Source: Pycnopodia helianthoides (Eukaryota > Echinodermata > Asteroidea > Forcipulatida > Asteriidae). From it: a stretch of DNA of 64,000 nt. This document shows positions 12,533 through 25,465 of this stretch, one piece after another. The stretch covers positions 10,382,094 through 10,446,093 of the forward strand of contig CM063255.1 of NCBI GenBank assembly GCA_032158295.1. Direction: 5' to 3'. Position 1 is the stretch's first letter. Each line of letters starts with the position of its first letter. The notes below the pieces were generated by a model. The model was not told where the DNA came from, did not search any database, and saw only the letters and a program-made list of their open reading frames with translations. A program made the translations under genes and the position numbers.

Positions 12533-15500
12533 TTGAGGTGTTCGTGCAGCAGCGCGAACAACTCATTGATTTTGTTCGTTTTTTTTATTTTTTTGTTTAG
12601 TTTTTCTTATTCTTCCGAACGAGACTTGTCGGCAGGCAAACGCAAAGTTGAGAACTTTTGATCAACTTGAAACTTCTTGTGAAGTCAGAACATAACTAGC
12701 AGAAGGCAAGTAAGTTGTGACGTCACGATTGTGTCATCAGGTGTCAAATTACATGCAATTAAAGTTCAAAAAGTGACGTCATGCCAATGCCTGTATGTCT
12801 CTGAATATATCACCGATATATTCTTCATATTTGGGCATATGATAGACCAAGACATTGGCAACATTTGAAAAGTTAACGCCAAAATCGTATGACCTTTACC
12901 TTCGGGTCGTTACTCTGGATCGAAGTTTGCCTTTGTTTTTTTCTTGAAAAACATCACTTTCGGGCTTATTTACGGCATAACTCAAGATTGAAATTGAATT
13001 GAACATTGAAACTCATCAGACAATTGAACCTCAATATCAAGACAATACAAACTTGATGATGTAATGATGACGTCATCAGGTTTTGAACTACAATAAATCA
13101 AAGTTTAATATTTGTAAAAAATCATAACTCATGAACCGCATGTTGGATTTTTACGATCGACACATCATCGGACAGGTCGTTAAAAGTTCAACAAAACCTA
13201 CACAAAACTTGACCCCATTTGACCTTAACTTCCAGTTCAAATCGGAAGTTGAAAATTTCAAAAATTCATATCTCAAAAACTACCAATTATTTTAGTTTAT
13301 TTTTTGTATCTAGGTGTAGAACGTTAAGCCTGCTCAAACTTTTGCACTCAGATGACAACATTTTTACCTTTACATCAGGTCGAACAAGGCGCACGTTTAA
13401 GTTGACCCACAGTGACAACGAACGATAGTGATAGAACACAGGTACATGTACATGTACATGTACATGTACATGTACACATAATTATACGCACACTGTAGGC
13501 TATGCGTAGTGGCGTGAATTTTGTGCATTTTGGACATGTCACAGTTCATCGTACTTTTAACAATGGCGCTACGCAGCAGAAATGAGTTTCTCTCAACCTG
13601 TGCTATGTTTGGCGTCAAATTGTTCCTTTTTCGCCCTTCTGGTGGCTTGATGGTGATTATGGAATTGAAGACCTAGTTTCACTGAGTTGCTACCTGCTTC
13701 AGTGATTTGTATCACTTTTATTATGTGAGAAAATGCAAGCAGAAAAGGATTGACATTGGTTATGTTTTGATCCTACACCGAAATGAACGGACGTGACATC
13801 TTTTTGTCGAGGGCAATTCAGACCGGCACTCACGGCAGTGTTTATCGGCGCGACACGGTGAATACAACGGTAAGCTTCGTTTCAACATAATCACTTTTCA
13901 AAATGAATGTGTCAAGTAGTGACGTTTTTAAAACTAAGGATCGTTTAATGATCATGGAGGAGGAAGAATTGGGCAACGGGGGATTGGTATGATTGTTGGA
14001 TTGGTCACTGTGTCAGAAAATGGTCAGATTTGATGAATTTGTTCCATCAACTATTAATATTATTATGCCATAAATGTGTTTCAACCTTTCGATGAAGTTT
14101 CCCCAAAGGTTAAGATTGATAAGTTATTCATTTCCAAATCAGTATGGGCACTTTCCACGTACTAAATTATAATCTTGAAATGTTTTAAGTCTCGAATTTT
14201 GTTAATTTTACCAGTTAGTACAGTGATCAAGGAACATATGGAACAGAGTCTGATGGCGGGATGAGTTGGGAGTCTGATGACTGGGTCAAGACTGGTACAC
14301 AGAAAAAGAGTTGCAGCTGTCAATATGAGCCATCTTTAGTCTTCACTGCTCCTGTCAGTTGTCAACTATATACCTGGCCAAAATCATGATTATGGATGGT
14401 CTTTTCTCGAGAGGTAAATTTACAGTAGTTTATTGAAAGTTCAAAATGACACAAATTATTTTGCAAGGTAAAACAATTCCAAAGGAATTGAAATAAAACT
14501 TCTGGTTGAGCGGTTTTGAGCCGATTTTCCTTGTAATTCATTGCATTTTATGTTGGTATGGATAACATGACTTTGCGTAACTAATACTGTGAGACTTTCT
14601 ATTCAAAGAAATTTACATATTTTAGAAACATTCTAAACGTTATTACAACGTTATTGTAAATTTGTTCATGCATTTAAAATATTGTGCTATGATTCTTATA
14701 GTGTTATATGATTTTTTTTTTTTTTTTTTGAGACTTGATAGGTTATGAAAAAATGTCTGAAGATATTTTCATCAACTCATACTCTGTTTATTGTTTTTTC
14801 TTCATCAGAATACAGCACATCCAGTACCGGAATGGTCTACAGTGATGTTCCATTCCTTATTTCCCTGCCGAGTCACTGTATGATGCACCATGGAGGTAGA
14901 AATAGTATTTGACTCAGTTTTTTAATAGTCTAACTTCACAATTGAGGCTTAGACTCGCATCTTCATGACGTGCCTTTGTATTGCATAACTATTCCAAACA
15001 AGTGTCTTCTAAGGTTAATTTTTTTCTCAAGTCTAAATAAACAAAACGTTCTGTACAGAAACCAATGTTTAAAAATCAAGCAAGCCATTTATAAATTGCA
15101 ACTGAAATCTTACACAATGCTTGACTTATTTGAAGGTTATCATCATCAAGTGTAATGAACAATCATTGTTCATCCACCGATACGTAATGAGAATCTAAAT
15201 TTATTTGAAATCCTTTGAACATTTCTAATAATTATAGCTTAATAATGTCAACTTGAACAACATAGCTTGTGTGAACTTGTGATTTATGATGAATCAATAA
15301 AGAATAAGTTTTCATTAAACAATAAATTAGCTTTTAATAGTGAATGGCTTTATACTTAAAATAGTTGTGTGTGTATTTCAAAGCCTCTTATCGAGATCTG
15401 CATCCAAGATGAAAGGGAACTCACAATATTTATGCTATTGTATTAAATGACAATATTAAACCTCTGCCCTTTCAAATATATGGCGACGTCGTCAATTTAC

Positions 15501-16542
15501 ACACCGCCCTCTTGTGACAAATATTGTTTCATAAAATCGTAACCCTTGTAATGGAAATAAACATGAAATCTTGCACTCTTCTGGTTCAAACCGGCAGTTG
15601 AAGTTTTATATTGAATAAAACTCCTGAACCAGGCAATATAAAATTGGTTAGTAACAAAAACACGTTTTTTTCATCATGACGTCATCGGGTGTCAAGTTAC
15701 AGTAATTCAAAGCTTAGTACTCAAAAAATCATATCTCCCGAACCGCACGTCATAAAGTTGTATTGTTTGTTTTGTCTTGTAGCTTACAGCACTTGTGACA
15801 TTTTGTTCATATGGAAGACCCAACCCTGACCTTTACTTCCGATCCAAACAGAAAGCTCAAAAATTCAAATAATCATATCTCCTGAATCATATGTCATAAA
15901 GTCTTAATCTTTGTGCTGCTTGCTAGGTTAAAACACATTGTGACATTTTATTTGAAGCATGACCCCACTTTGACCTTCCTTTTCGGTCAAATTTATTTGA
16001 AATCCTTTAAACATTTCTAATAATTATATTTTAGCTTAATAATGTCAATTTGAACAACATAGCTTGTGTGAACTTGTGATTTATAATGAATCAATAAAGA
16101 ATAAGTTTTCATGAAGCAATAAATTAGCTTTTAATAGTGAATGGCATACTTGATATAGTTGGGTTGCTTGCTAGCTTATTACACGTTTGACATTTTATTC
16201 CGAAGCATGACCCCACTTTGACCTTTCCTTCCAGTCCAAACAGGATGTTCTAACTCTACAAAACTCTAGTCTCTGTTCAAGAGTCTCGTAACCTGATTTT
16301 GGCAATAGCTTTGTCAGTCTTTAAAACAGTCGTCCATGCAAACCTCGCTAACAATCAAACGTCAGGCTTTTAATCATGTGCTTTTTTAGATTTTTGCTAA
16401 AGTGTGTAGGTTGTTAGGCACGCCACAAAACAGTAATGACACCAAATTCCACTCAATGCAATAGCTCTCGCGTTGACTACAACACTGACCCCATTGATAG
16501 CCGAACACCTCGTGTTTGTTTGGACAAACACTTGCGCTCTAG
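12533..16542 (+). repeat. Helitron-like tandem unit, 4010 bp (recent copy II)
   Basis: Exactly one period between CTAG at 12529-12532 and CTAG at 16539-16542. It starts TTGAGGTGTTCGTGCAGCAG, whose GAGGTGTTCG is the inverse of the subterminal CGAACACCTC at its 3' end. Such asymmetric inverted ends are described for Helentron-type elements; the class call is inference. It carries a mini-gene copy and a 5-unit ACATGT microsatellite (13444-13473). Confidence 0.6.
13783..14883 (+). CDS. possible two-exon mini-gene, copy C (53 aa)
   Basis: Exons 13783-13869 and 14809-14883. Coding sequence is identical by eye to copy B, including the 21-base in-frame deletion, so copies B and C share a recent common source. 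Splice signals are kept. Confidence 0.25.
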
Positions 16543-17462
16543 TTGAGGTGTTCGTGCAGCAGCGCGAACAACTCATTGATTTTGTTCGTTTTTTTTTTTA
16601 TTTTTTTTTTTTTATAGTTTTTCTTATTCTTCCGAACGAGACTTGTCGGCAGGCAAACGCAAAGTTGAGAACTTTTGATCAACTTGAAACTTCTTATGAA
16701 GTTAGAACATAACTAGCAGAAGGCAAGTAAGTTGTGACGTCACGATTGCGTCATCAGGTGTCAAATTACATGCAATTAGAGTTCAAAAAGTGACGTCATG
16801 CCAATGCCTGTATGTCTCTGAATATATCACCGATATATTCTTCATATTTGGGCATATGATAGACCAAGACATTGGCAACATTTGAAAAGTTAACGCCAAA
16901 ATCGTATGACCTTTACTTCCGGGTCGTTACTCTGGATCGAAGTTTGCCTTTGTTTTTTTCTTGAAAAACATCACTTTCGGGCTTATTTACGGCATAACTC
17001 AAGATTGAAATTGAATTGAACATTGAAACTCATCAGACAATTGAACCTCAATATCAAGACAATAAAAACTTGATGATGTAATGATGACGTCATCAGGTTT
17101 TGAACTACAATAAATCAAAGTTTAATATTTGTAAAAAATCATAACTCGTGAACCGCATGTTGGATTTTTACAATCGACACGTCATCGGACAGGTCGTTAA
17201 AAGTTCAACAAAACCTACACAAAACTTGACCCCATTTGACCTTAACTTCCAGTTCAAATAGGAAGTTGAAAATTTCAAAAATTCATATCTCAAAAACTAC
17301 CAATTATTTTAGTTTTTTTTTTTTTTATCTAGGTGTAGAACGTTAAGCCTGCTCAAACTTTTGCACTCAGATGACAACATTTTTACCTTTACATCAGGTC
17401 GAAAAAGGCGCACGTTTAAGTTGACCCACAGTGACGACGAACGATAGTGAAAGAACACAGGT

Positions 17463-17504
17463 ACATGTACATGTACATGTACATGTACATGTACATGTAC
17501 ATGT
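17463..17504. repeat. ACATGT hexamer microsatellite (7 units)
   Basis: Seven exact ACATGT units. The equivalent site has 3 (one imperfect, 1587-1604), 4 (9439-9462) and 5 (13444-13473) units in the other array copies. Confidence 0.9.
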
Positions 17505-17816
17505 ACACATAATTATACGCACACTGTAGGCTATGCGTAGTGGCGTGAATTTTGTGCACGTTTGGACATGTCACAGTTCATCGTACTTCTAACAATGGCG
17601 CTACGCAGCAGAAATGAGTTTCTCTCAACCTGTGCTATGTTTGGCGTCAAATTGTTTCCTTTTTCGCCCTTCTGGTGGCTTGATGGTGATTATGGAATTG
17701 AAGACCTAGTTTTACTGAGATGTCTACCTGCTTCAGTGATTTGTATCACTTTTATTATGTGAGAAAATGCAAGCAGAAAAGGATTGACATTGGTTATGTT
17801 TTGATCCTACACCGAA

Positions 17817-18896
17817 ATGAACGGACGTGACATCTTTTTGTCAAGGGCGTTTCAGACCGGCACTCACGGCAGTGTTTATCGGCGCGACACGGTGAATACA
17901 ACGGTAAGCTTCGTTTCAACATAATCACTTCTCAAAATGAATGTGTCAAGTAGTGACGTTTTTAAAACTAAGGATCGTTTAATGATCATGGAGGAGGAAG
18001 AATTGGGCAACGGGGGATTGGTATGATTGTTGGCTTGGTCACTAGTGTCCGAAAATGGTCAGATTTGATGAATGTGTTCCATCAACTATTAATATTATTA
18101 TGCCATAAATGTGTTACAACCTTTCGATGAAGTTTCCCCAAAGGTTAAGATTTATAAGTTATTCACTTCCAAAGCAGTATGGGCACTTTCCACTTAATAA
18201 ATTATAATCTTGAAATGTTTTAAGTCTTGAATTTTGTTTATTTTACAAGTTAGTACAGTGATCAAGGAACATATGGAACAGAGTCTGATGGCGGGATGAG
18301 AGGCTGATGACTGGGTCAGGACTGAAGGAGTTGCAGCTGTCAACATGAGCCATCTTTAGTCTTCACTGCTCCTGTCAGTTGTCAACTATGGTTATACCTG
18401 GCCAAAACAATGATTATGGATGGTCTTTTCTCGAGAGGTAAATTTACAGTAGTTTATTGAAGGTTCAAAATGACACAAATTATGCAAGGTAAAACATGTC
18501 CAAAGGAATTAAAATAATACTTCTGGTTGAGCCCATTTTCCTTGTAATTCATTGCATTTTTTGTTGGTATGGATAATATGACTTTGCTTAACTAATGCTG
18601 TGAGACTTTCTATTCAAAGAAGTTTTTAAACATTCTAAACATAAGTTATTGTAAATTTGTTCATGCATTTAAAATATTGTGCTATGATTTTGATTGTGTT
18701 ATATGAATTTTTTTTTTTTGAGACTTGGTAGGTTATGAAAAAATGTCTGAAGATTATTCATGAAGTCATACTCTGTTCATTGTTTTTTCTTCATCAGAAT
18801 GCAGCACATCCAGTACCGGAATGGTCTACAGTGAAAATTGTGACACTTGCTGTTATGTTCCATTCCTTATTTCCCTGCCAAGTCACTTCAGTCTAA
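17817..18896 (+). CDS. possible two-exon mini-gene, copy D (61 aa)
   Basis: Exons 17817-17903 and 18798-18896. Encodes the longer exon 2 form (with KIVTLAV), one A-to-F change in exon 1, and a different C-terminus (VTSV then TAA) because downstream sequence was deleted. Donor and acceptor are intact. Function unknown. Confidence 0.25.
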
Positions 18897-19939
18897 AAAA
18901 CTTCACAAGATTCTTAGACTTGCATCTTCATGATGTGCCTTTGTCTTGCATTCCAAACAAGTGTCTTCTACGGTTTAATTTTTCTCAAGTCAATTTTTTC
19001 TCAAGTAACAATATCTAAAAATCAAGCAAGACATTTTGCAACTGAAAGCTTACACAATGCTTGACTTATTTGAAGGTTATCATCATCAAGTGTATTATGA
19101 ACAATCATTTTTCTGAAAGAAACACAGGTAGACATACAAACGTGCGCCTACACATCGCATGCATTGAAGGCTATGCGTATCTCAAAAACTACCAATTATT
19201 TTAGTTTATTTTTTGTATCAAGGTGTGGAACGTTAAGCCTGCTCAAACTTTTGCACTCAGATGACAATATTTTGACCTTTACATGAGGTCGAAAAAGGCC
19301 CACGTTTAAGTTGACCCACCGTGACAACGCACGATAGTGAATCTGAAAGAACACAGGTAGACATACGAACGTGCGCCTACACATCGCATGCATTGAAGGC
19401 TATGCGTACCGTGGCGTGTTCTGCTCGACTGATCACAGGGGGCAAAGTCCATTTGGCATAGGTTATGCATAGAGCAAGGCTGTATGGGCTGTTAGTCTAA
19501 TCCAAGTGTGAGCATTTTTGTCAGATAACAAAAGACACACTTCCAAAGATCACACAACCTTCAAACTTCGCACATAGTTAGCTCTTCAATTGTAGAAGAC
19601 ACCGCTTCCTTTACGTCATAATGACGTAATCAGGTGTTCAATTAAAAAAAATTTTTTATATATATTTGAAAAATTAATAACTTATGAACCGTGCATCGGA
19701 ATTTTACAATCTATACATCATCGGAGAGGTCTTCGAAAAATATACAAACGCTACACAGAGTGTGGACTCAATTGACCTTGTCTTTCGGTTGAAAGCGGAA
19801 GGTAAGTAGTAACCTTAGCATTTATTTCCTGTGTAACAATTCAAAAGCTATCAACAATCTTTTCATCGATTTAATTAAACTTTGACCCAATTGATAGCCG
19901 AACACCTCGGTGTTTGTTCGTACAAACACTAAATTCTAG

Positions 19940-21782
19940 TGAATTTTTGAGTTTGTTTCATCTCAAAAATACACACAAATCGTTGTCTGCAGACTTTGAC
20001 CTCCTTCCCAAGATCGTACGGTCATGAAACTTAGCAACAGTGTTACACCTGATAAATAGATGAAACAGACGTTTTTACAACATAATGACGTCATCCAATG
20101 GTTAATTGGGTAATTAAATGTATTTAATTTTAATCAAATTTTGAGGTGTTGGTTTAACAACCAGAACTCACAAACTAAGAACAATAAATTCGCTGTTATT
20201 TCTTGAAAATAAACCTCTGTAAGCAGCCATGCAACAATTCATGCATGTTTACTTTCGAGACACATTTTTATATGTAACTGTGAATCTATCAAATGCACAA
20301 TGGGTTAATGTACACAATAGTATCTAGACTCCGAAGTTTAATTTAGTACATTCAGTATGTCAGACAATAAACCATTGCAAGTAGCCACGTGAGAAGTCAC
20401 GAATGTCTACTTTCGAGACACATTTGTGAAGGTAACTGTTAAGCAATCAAATCGTCACCCACCGATTTCACAAACACACACGTGTACAGTTAAAGGTAAC
20501 AATTGTATAAAACGGCATTTAATGTTGAAGGCTTTTATAAAATCCCGCTTTCCTTCAAAACGTCACTAGTTTTCTTACAGTGAAGACTTGTTGCTTTGAA
20601 CTTCATATATAAAATGGTGCTTATGACTGCTTTTCGTCCTAAATTAATAAGCAATAAAGTAAAACGTTTTGTGTTAGTACGTGAAATCAAAAATTGATGC
20701 AAAATGTTTTCGAGCTTGAAACATGAGTACCGTAGCTCACAGTATTCCGGGATGGGATGGGAAACAACTTCTGACTCGATCAAGCATATTCTGTAGATTT
20801 CAAAATTAAACTTATTTTGTTTGACACTCTTGAAAAATAGACGATTGATAGAGCGTGCTCTAACACGTGGTGACTTCATAACTCCTTACATCATAACATA
20901 AGAGAACACATAAAGTAGCATACCGCGCCACACAGTCTTATGGAGGTGTTTTCTTACCACACAGGCCATAGGACATGAATTGTGGCGAGCGAAATGTATT
21001 GACTTTACGCTGGGTACTGGTGACGTCATGATGACGTCGCACAATGTTTTAGCCCAACAAATACATCTACAGTACCCCAAAGGTACACAATCGAAAACAG
21101 TTGATCGGACTTATTCTTTTTGAGATATGGTGGTCTCAAGATTTGCTAATTATATTCATGTCATAATGTATCATACAATAAATGTCAATGTACTGTGAAA
21201 CTAACAAATGTACAAATATGTGTACTGGTAAATGTACAAAATAGTGCCCCGACTCCAAAGTTTTATGTAGCGTTTAAATTGTATCAGTCAATAAACCATT
21301 GCAAGCAGTGATACGACACAAAAATGACCTATAACTTTTAAAATATCAAATGTGCAAATAAATGCAATGGATGTACACAATAGTGTCTAGACTCCTAAGT
21401 TTCGTGTCGTGTATACATTGTATGAGACAATTAACCATTGCAAGCAGTCATGCGACAAGTCGAGACACATTTTGTCAATGTTGGAACAATCAAATAGTCA
21501 CCGACGCCACACACACGTAGATCCCAGTGAAAAGTAACAATCGGAGAAAGCGGCGTTCAATGTTCAAAGCTTTTTTTAAATCCCGCTTTCCTTCATGGGT
21601 ATTTTTACTGGTTTTCTTACAGCGGAGACTTTAGCTTTGATTTTCATTTAAATGGTGCTTTTGACTGCTTAAATGATACTCTTTACAATGTCAACCGCGT
21701 GTATTGAAAAAATGCTCATCATTCCCCCACCATGGGAACCGCACACCTTGAGTTTGTGGTATGACAAACTCTGAATCTCTAT
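19940..21782. repeat. Repeat region with three internal copies of another module
   Basis: No gene seen. Modules with 'tttcgagacacattt', 'acacaatagt(a/g)tctagactcc' and 'aaaccattgcaag' recur near 20250-20660, 21205-21330 and 21350-21680. The pair 'aaatcccgctttccttca' (20539 and 21580) shows about 1 kb spacing. It ends with a weaker hairpin (GAGTTTGT ... ACAAACTC) followed by CTCTAT. Confidence 0.4.
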
Positions 21783-22801
21783 TTTTTGAGGTGTTCGTGC
21801 AGCAGCGCGAACAACTCAAGTTTTTGTTCGGTTTTTTTTTAGGTGTTCGTGCAGCAGCGCGAACAACTCATTGTTTTTGTTCGTTTTTTTTTTTTTTTTT
21901 TTTTTTTTTTGAGGTGTTCGTGCAACAGCGCGTCAAAGTTTCCCTTTGTCTAATTCTTTAAAAAAAACACTTTCCCGGTAAAAACATTATCTTCTGTATA
22001 TCAGATCAACTTCAAATTAACACCATGTTAGGACCGTACTACAACCACCATCAGGTAGTCTTGACGTCATGATGACGTCATCAGGTGTCGAAATGCAGTA
22101 AATCAAAGTTTAATACTTCAAAAATTCATAACTCGAGAAGTACTTTAGCTATTATTTCAATCTATACATCATCGGAGAGGTCTTGAAAAATGTAGCAATT
22201 ACTACGCAAAGTGTTACACCATTTGACCTTGACTTCCTGTTCAAACCGGAAGTTGAACATTTCAAATGTCATACTTTGAGAAATATTCATACTTTTTACA
22301 CATACACTACTCACAAATGTTACACCATGTTGTAGATCTATAAGCGGTCTCTAACTGTGCCACAGAGATGTTACCTATTTGACCTTCACTTCCGGTTGAA
22401 ATCGGGTACGCATTGACCCGCTGTTAAATCGCGGGAAAATAACTAAATCGTAAACACACACATTGCGTGATCTATACCAGTTGCATTGTGAGCGGCTTTT
22501 CGCTATTTTGACCGCAAAATCCAAAGTCCAAACATGCTTTGTACTCTAGTCTCTGTTCAAGGTTCACGCAACCTGATTTTGGCAATAGCTTTGTTAGTCT
22601 CTAAAACAGCCGTCCATGCAAACCTCGCTAACAATCAAACGTCAGGCTTTTAATCGTGTGCTTTTTAGACTTTTGCTAAAGTGTGTAGCCACAAAACAGT
22701 AATGGCACCAAATTTAACTAAACGCAATAGCTCATGCGTTGACAGAACCCATTAATAGCCGAACACCTCAGTGTTTGTTCGTACAAACACTTAAGTTCTA
22801 G
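21783..22801 (+). repeat. Helitron-like unit with three tandem 5'-end copies
   Basis: Opens with three copies of GAGGTGTTCGTGCA(G/A)CAGCG near 21788, 21841 and 21911, separated by T-runs, as if three 5' ends were stacked. Two TGACGTCA sites lie three bases apart at 22062-22080, followed by an ETS-like dyad (22230-22256). It ends in hairpin plus CTAG at 22798-22801. Confidence 0.5.
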
Positions 22802-24211
22802 TTTTTTTTAGTTTTTCTTCTTCTTCTCAGAGTCGTTTGTCCACAAAAAATAGCATTGTTGCGAGGCCTATATTAACTTGAAACTTTACATGTAGGTAGA
22901 TTGCAACTAGCAGATGATACAGAAGTTGTGGCGTCATGATGACGTCATCGGGTGTCAAATTACAAGCAAATTTAAGTTCAAAAAGTGACGTTAGGCCAAT
23001 GCCTGTATGTCTCTGAATATTATAGCCACAATATTCATATTTGGGCATATGATAGATCTAGACATTGGCAATCTTTGAAAAGTTAACACCAAAATCGTAT
23101 GACCTTTACTTCCGGGTCGTTACCCTAGGTCGCAGTTTGCCTTTGGGTTTTTTTCTTGAAAAACATCACTTTCGGGCTTATTTGCGGCATAACTCAAGAT
23201 TGAAATTGAATTGAACATTGAAACTCATCAGGCATTTGAACCCTAACATCAAGACAACACAAACTTGATGATGTTATGATGACGTCATCAGGTTTTAAAT
23301 TACAATAAATCAAAGTTTAATATTTGTAAAAAATCATAACTCGTGAACCGCATGTTTGATTTTTACAATCGACACATCATCAGACAGATCGTTAAACGTT
23401 TAACAAACCTTACACAAAACTTGACCCCATTTGACCTTAACTTCCGGTTCAAATCGGAAGTTGAAAATTTCAAAAATTCATATCTCAAAAACTACTTTTA
23501 CTTTAGTCACAATTTTTACATCAGGTTGTAGGTCCTTGAGCTTTCTCAAACTTTTGCACAGAAATGATATCAATTTGACATTTACTTCCGGTCGAAATCA
23601 TACGTTAAAGCCCACGAGTGTGATTGCCCGCGTTTAAACTGTGTATAGTGCTGAAGCACTGTGGCTGGCTGTTCCGCTCTACTGATCACAGGGGCAAAGT
23701 CCATTTGGCATTAGGCTATGCATAGAGCAAGACTGTATGGGCTGTGTTGGTCAAATCCAAATGTGACCATTTTTGCCAGATAACAAAAGACACACTTCGC
23801 AAGATCACGCAACCTTCAAACTCCGCACCTAGTTAGCTCTTCAATTGTAGAAGACACCGCTTTCTTGGCGTCATAATGACGTCATTATGTGTTCAATTAA
23901 ATTGAATAAAGTTTAATATTTGAAAAATTCTTAACTTATGAACCGTGCATGGATTTTTACAATCCGTACATCATCGGAGAGGTCTTCCAAAAATAAACAA
24001 ACGCTACACAAAGTGCGACCTCAATTGACCTTGACTTCCGTTTGAAAGCGGAAGTTAAGTATTAATGTTTGCATTTATTTCCTGTGTAATAAATGTAATT
24101 TCCGTGAAATTTCAAAAGCTATCAACAATCTTTTAAACGATTTAATTAAACACTGACCCCTTTGATAGCCGAACACCTCAGTGTTTGTTTGTACAAACAC
24201 TTAAGCTCTAG
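22802..24211 (+). repeat. Helitron-like unit, 1.4 kb
   Basis: Double CRE-like site at about 22933-22951, a second at 23276-23297, ETS-like dyad near 23440, then CGAACACCTC, hairpin GTGTTTGT/ACAAACAC and CTAG at 24208-24211. No gene. Confidence 0.5.
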
Positions 24212-25465
24212 TTGAGGTGTTCGTGCAGCAGCGCGAACAACTCATTGTTTTTGTTCGTTTTTTTAAATAGTTTTTCTTCTTCTTCTCAGAGTCGTTTGTC
24301 CACAAAAAGGCATAGTTGCGAGGCTTATATCAAGTTGAAATTTCACATGTAGGTTAATCGTAACTAGGAGAACTTAAGGCGTCATGATGACGTCATCGGG
24401 TGTCAAATTACAAGCCATTTAAGGTCAAAAAGTGACCTCATGCCACTGCCTGTATATCTCTGAAAATGTTCGCTACAGCATTCATATTTGGGCATATGAA
24501 AGATCAAGACACTGCCAACATTTGAAAAGTTAACGTCAAATTCACATGATCTTTACTTCCGGTCGTACCGGAAGGTCAAAGTTTGCCTCCGTGTAATTCT
24601 TTAAAAAACCACTTTCCCGGTAAAAACATTAATTTCTGTATATCAGATCAACTTCAAATTAACACCATGTTAGGACCGTAATACAACCTCCATCAAGTAG
24701 TTGTGACGTCATGATGACGTCATCAGGTGTCAAAATACAGTAAAACAAAGTTTAATACTTCATAAAATTTATAACTCGAGAAGTACGTTAGCTATTAATT
24801 CAATCTATATATCATCGGAGAGGTCTTGAAAAATGTAGCAATTACTACACAAAGTGTTACACCATTTAACCTTGACTTCCTGTTTAAACCGGAAGTTGAA
24901 AATTTCAAATTTCATACTTTAACAAATATTCATACTTTTTACACACACACTCCTCACAGATTTTACATCATGTTGTAGGTCCAAAGGCGTTCTCAAACTT
25001 TGCCACAGAGATGTTACCTATTTGACCTACACTTCCGGTTGAAATCGGGTATGCTTTGACCCCCTGTTAAACCGCGGGAAAATAGCTGCCCCGTAAACAC
25101 ACACATTTCGTGATCTATACCAGTTGCATTGTGAGCGGCTTTTCGCTATTTTGACCGCAAAGTCCAAAGTCCAAACATGCTTTGTACTCTAGTCTCTGTT
25201 CAAGGTTCACGCAACCTGATTTTGGCAATAGTTTTGTTAGTCTCTAAAACAGCCGTCCATGCAAACCTCGCTAACAATCAAACGTCAGGCTTTTAATCGT
25301 GTGCTTTTTTAGACTTTTGCTAAAGTGTGTAGCTTGTTAGGCACGCCACAAAACAGTAATGGCACCAAATTTCACTCAATGCAATAGCTCTCACGTTGAC
25401 TACAACACTGACCCCATTGATAGCCGAACACCTCGTGTTTGTTTGGACAAACACTTGCGCTCTAG
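24212..25465 (+). repeat. Helitron-like unit, 1.25 kb (last of the array)
   Basis: Begins TTGAGGTGTTCGTGCAGCAG. It contains TGACGTCA at 24704-24711 and 24715-24722, a TTCCTG/CCGGAAGT dyad near 24875, and ends with hairpin and CTAG at 25462-25465. Confidence 0.55.

Larger units (their letters stand above)
16543..19939 (+). repeat. Helitron-like tandem unit, about 3.4 kb (copy III)
   Basis: Starts with the same TTGAGGTGTTCGTGCAGCAG as the previous unit and ends in GTGTTTGT, loop TCGT, ACAAACAC, then TAAATT and CTAG at 19936-19939. It carries the full-length form of mini-gene exon 2 and the longest ACATGT run (7 units). Its 3' part is shorter and different: a segment with 'acacaggtagacata' and 'cgcatgcattgaaggctatg' is duplicated locally (19113-19179 and 19340-19406). 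Confidence 0.5.

Noticed and set aside
17562..17762. 66-codon frame ahead of mini-gene copy D
   Set aside because: One-base differences in the other array copies (for example 'ttgtttcc' against 'ttgttcc') break the frame.
20535..20879. 114-codon minus-strand frame
   Set aside because: No motifs, no splice context, and part of the segment is duplicated near 21.6 kb with the frame disrupted.
22230..22256. tRNA or tRNA-derived SINE from the GGTTCAAACC motif
   Set aside because: It resembles a B box and T arm, but no A box, acceptor stem or cloverleaf could be built around any instance.
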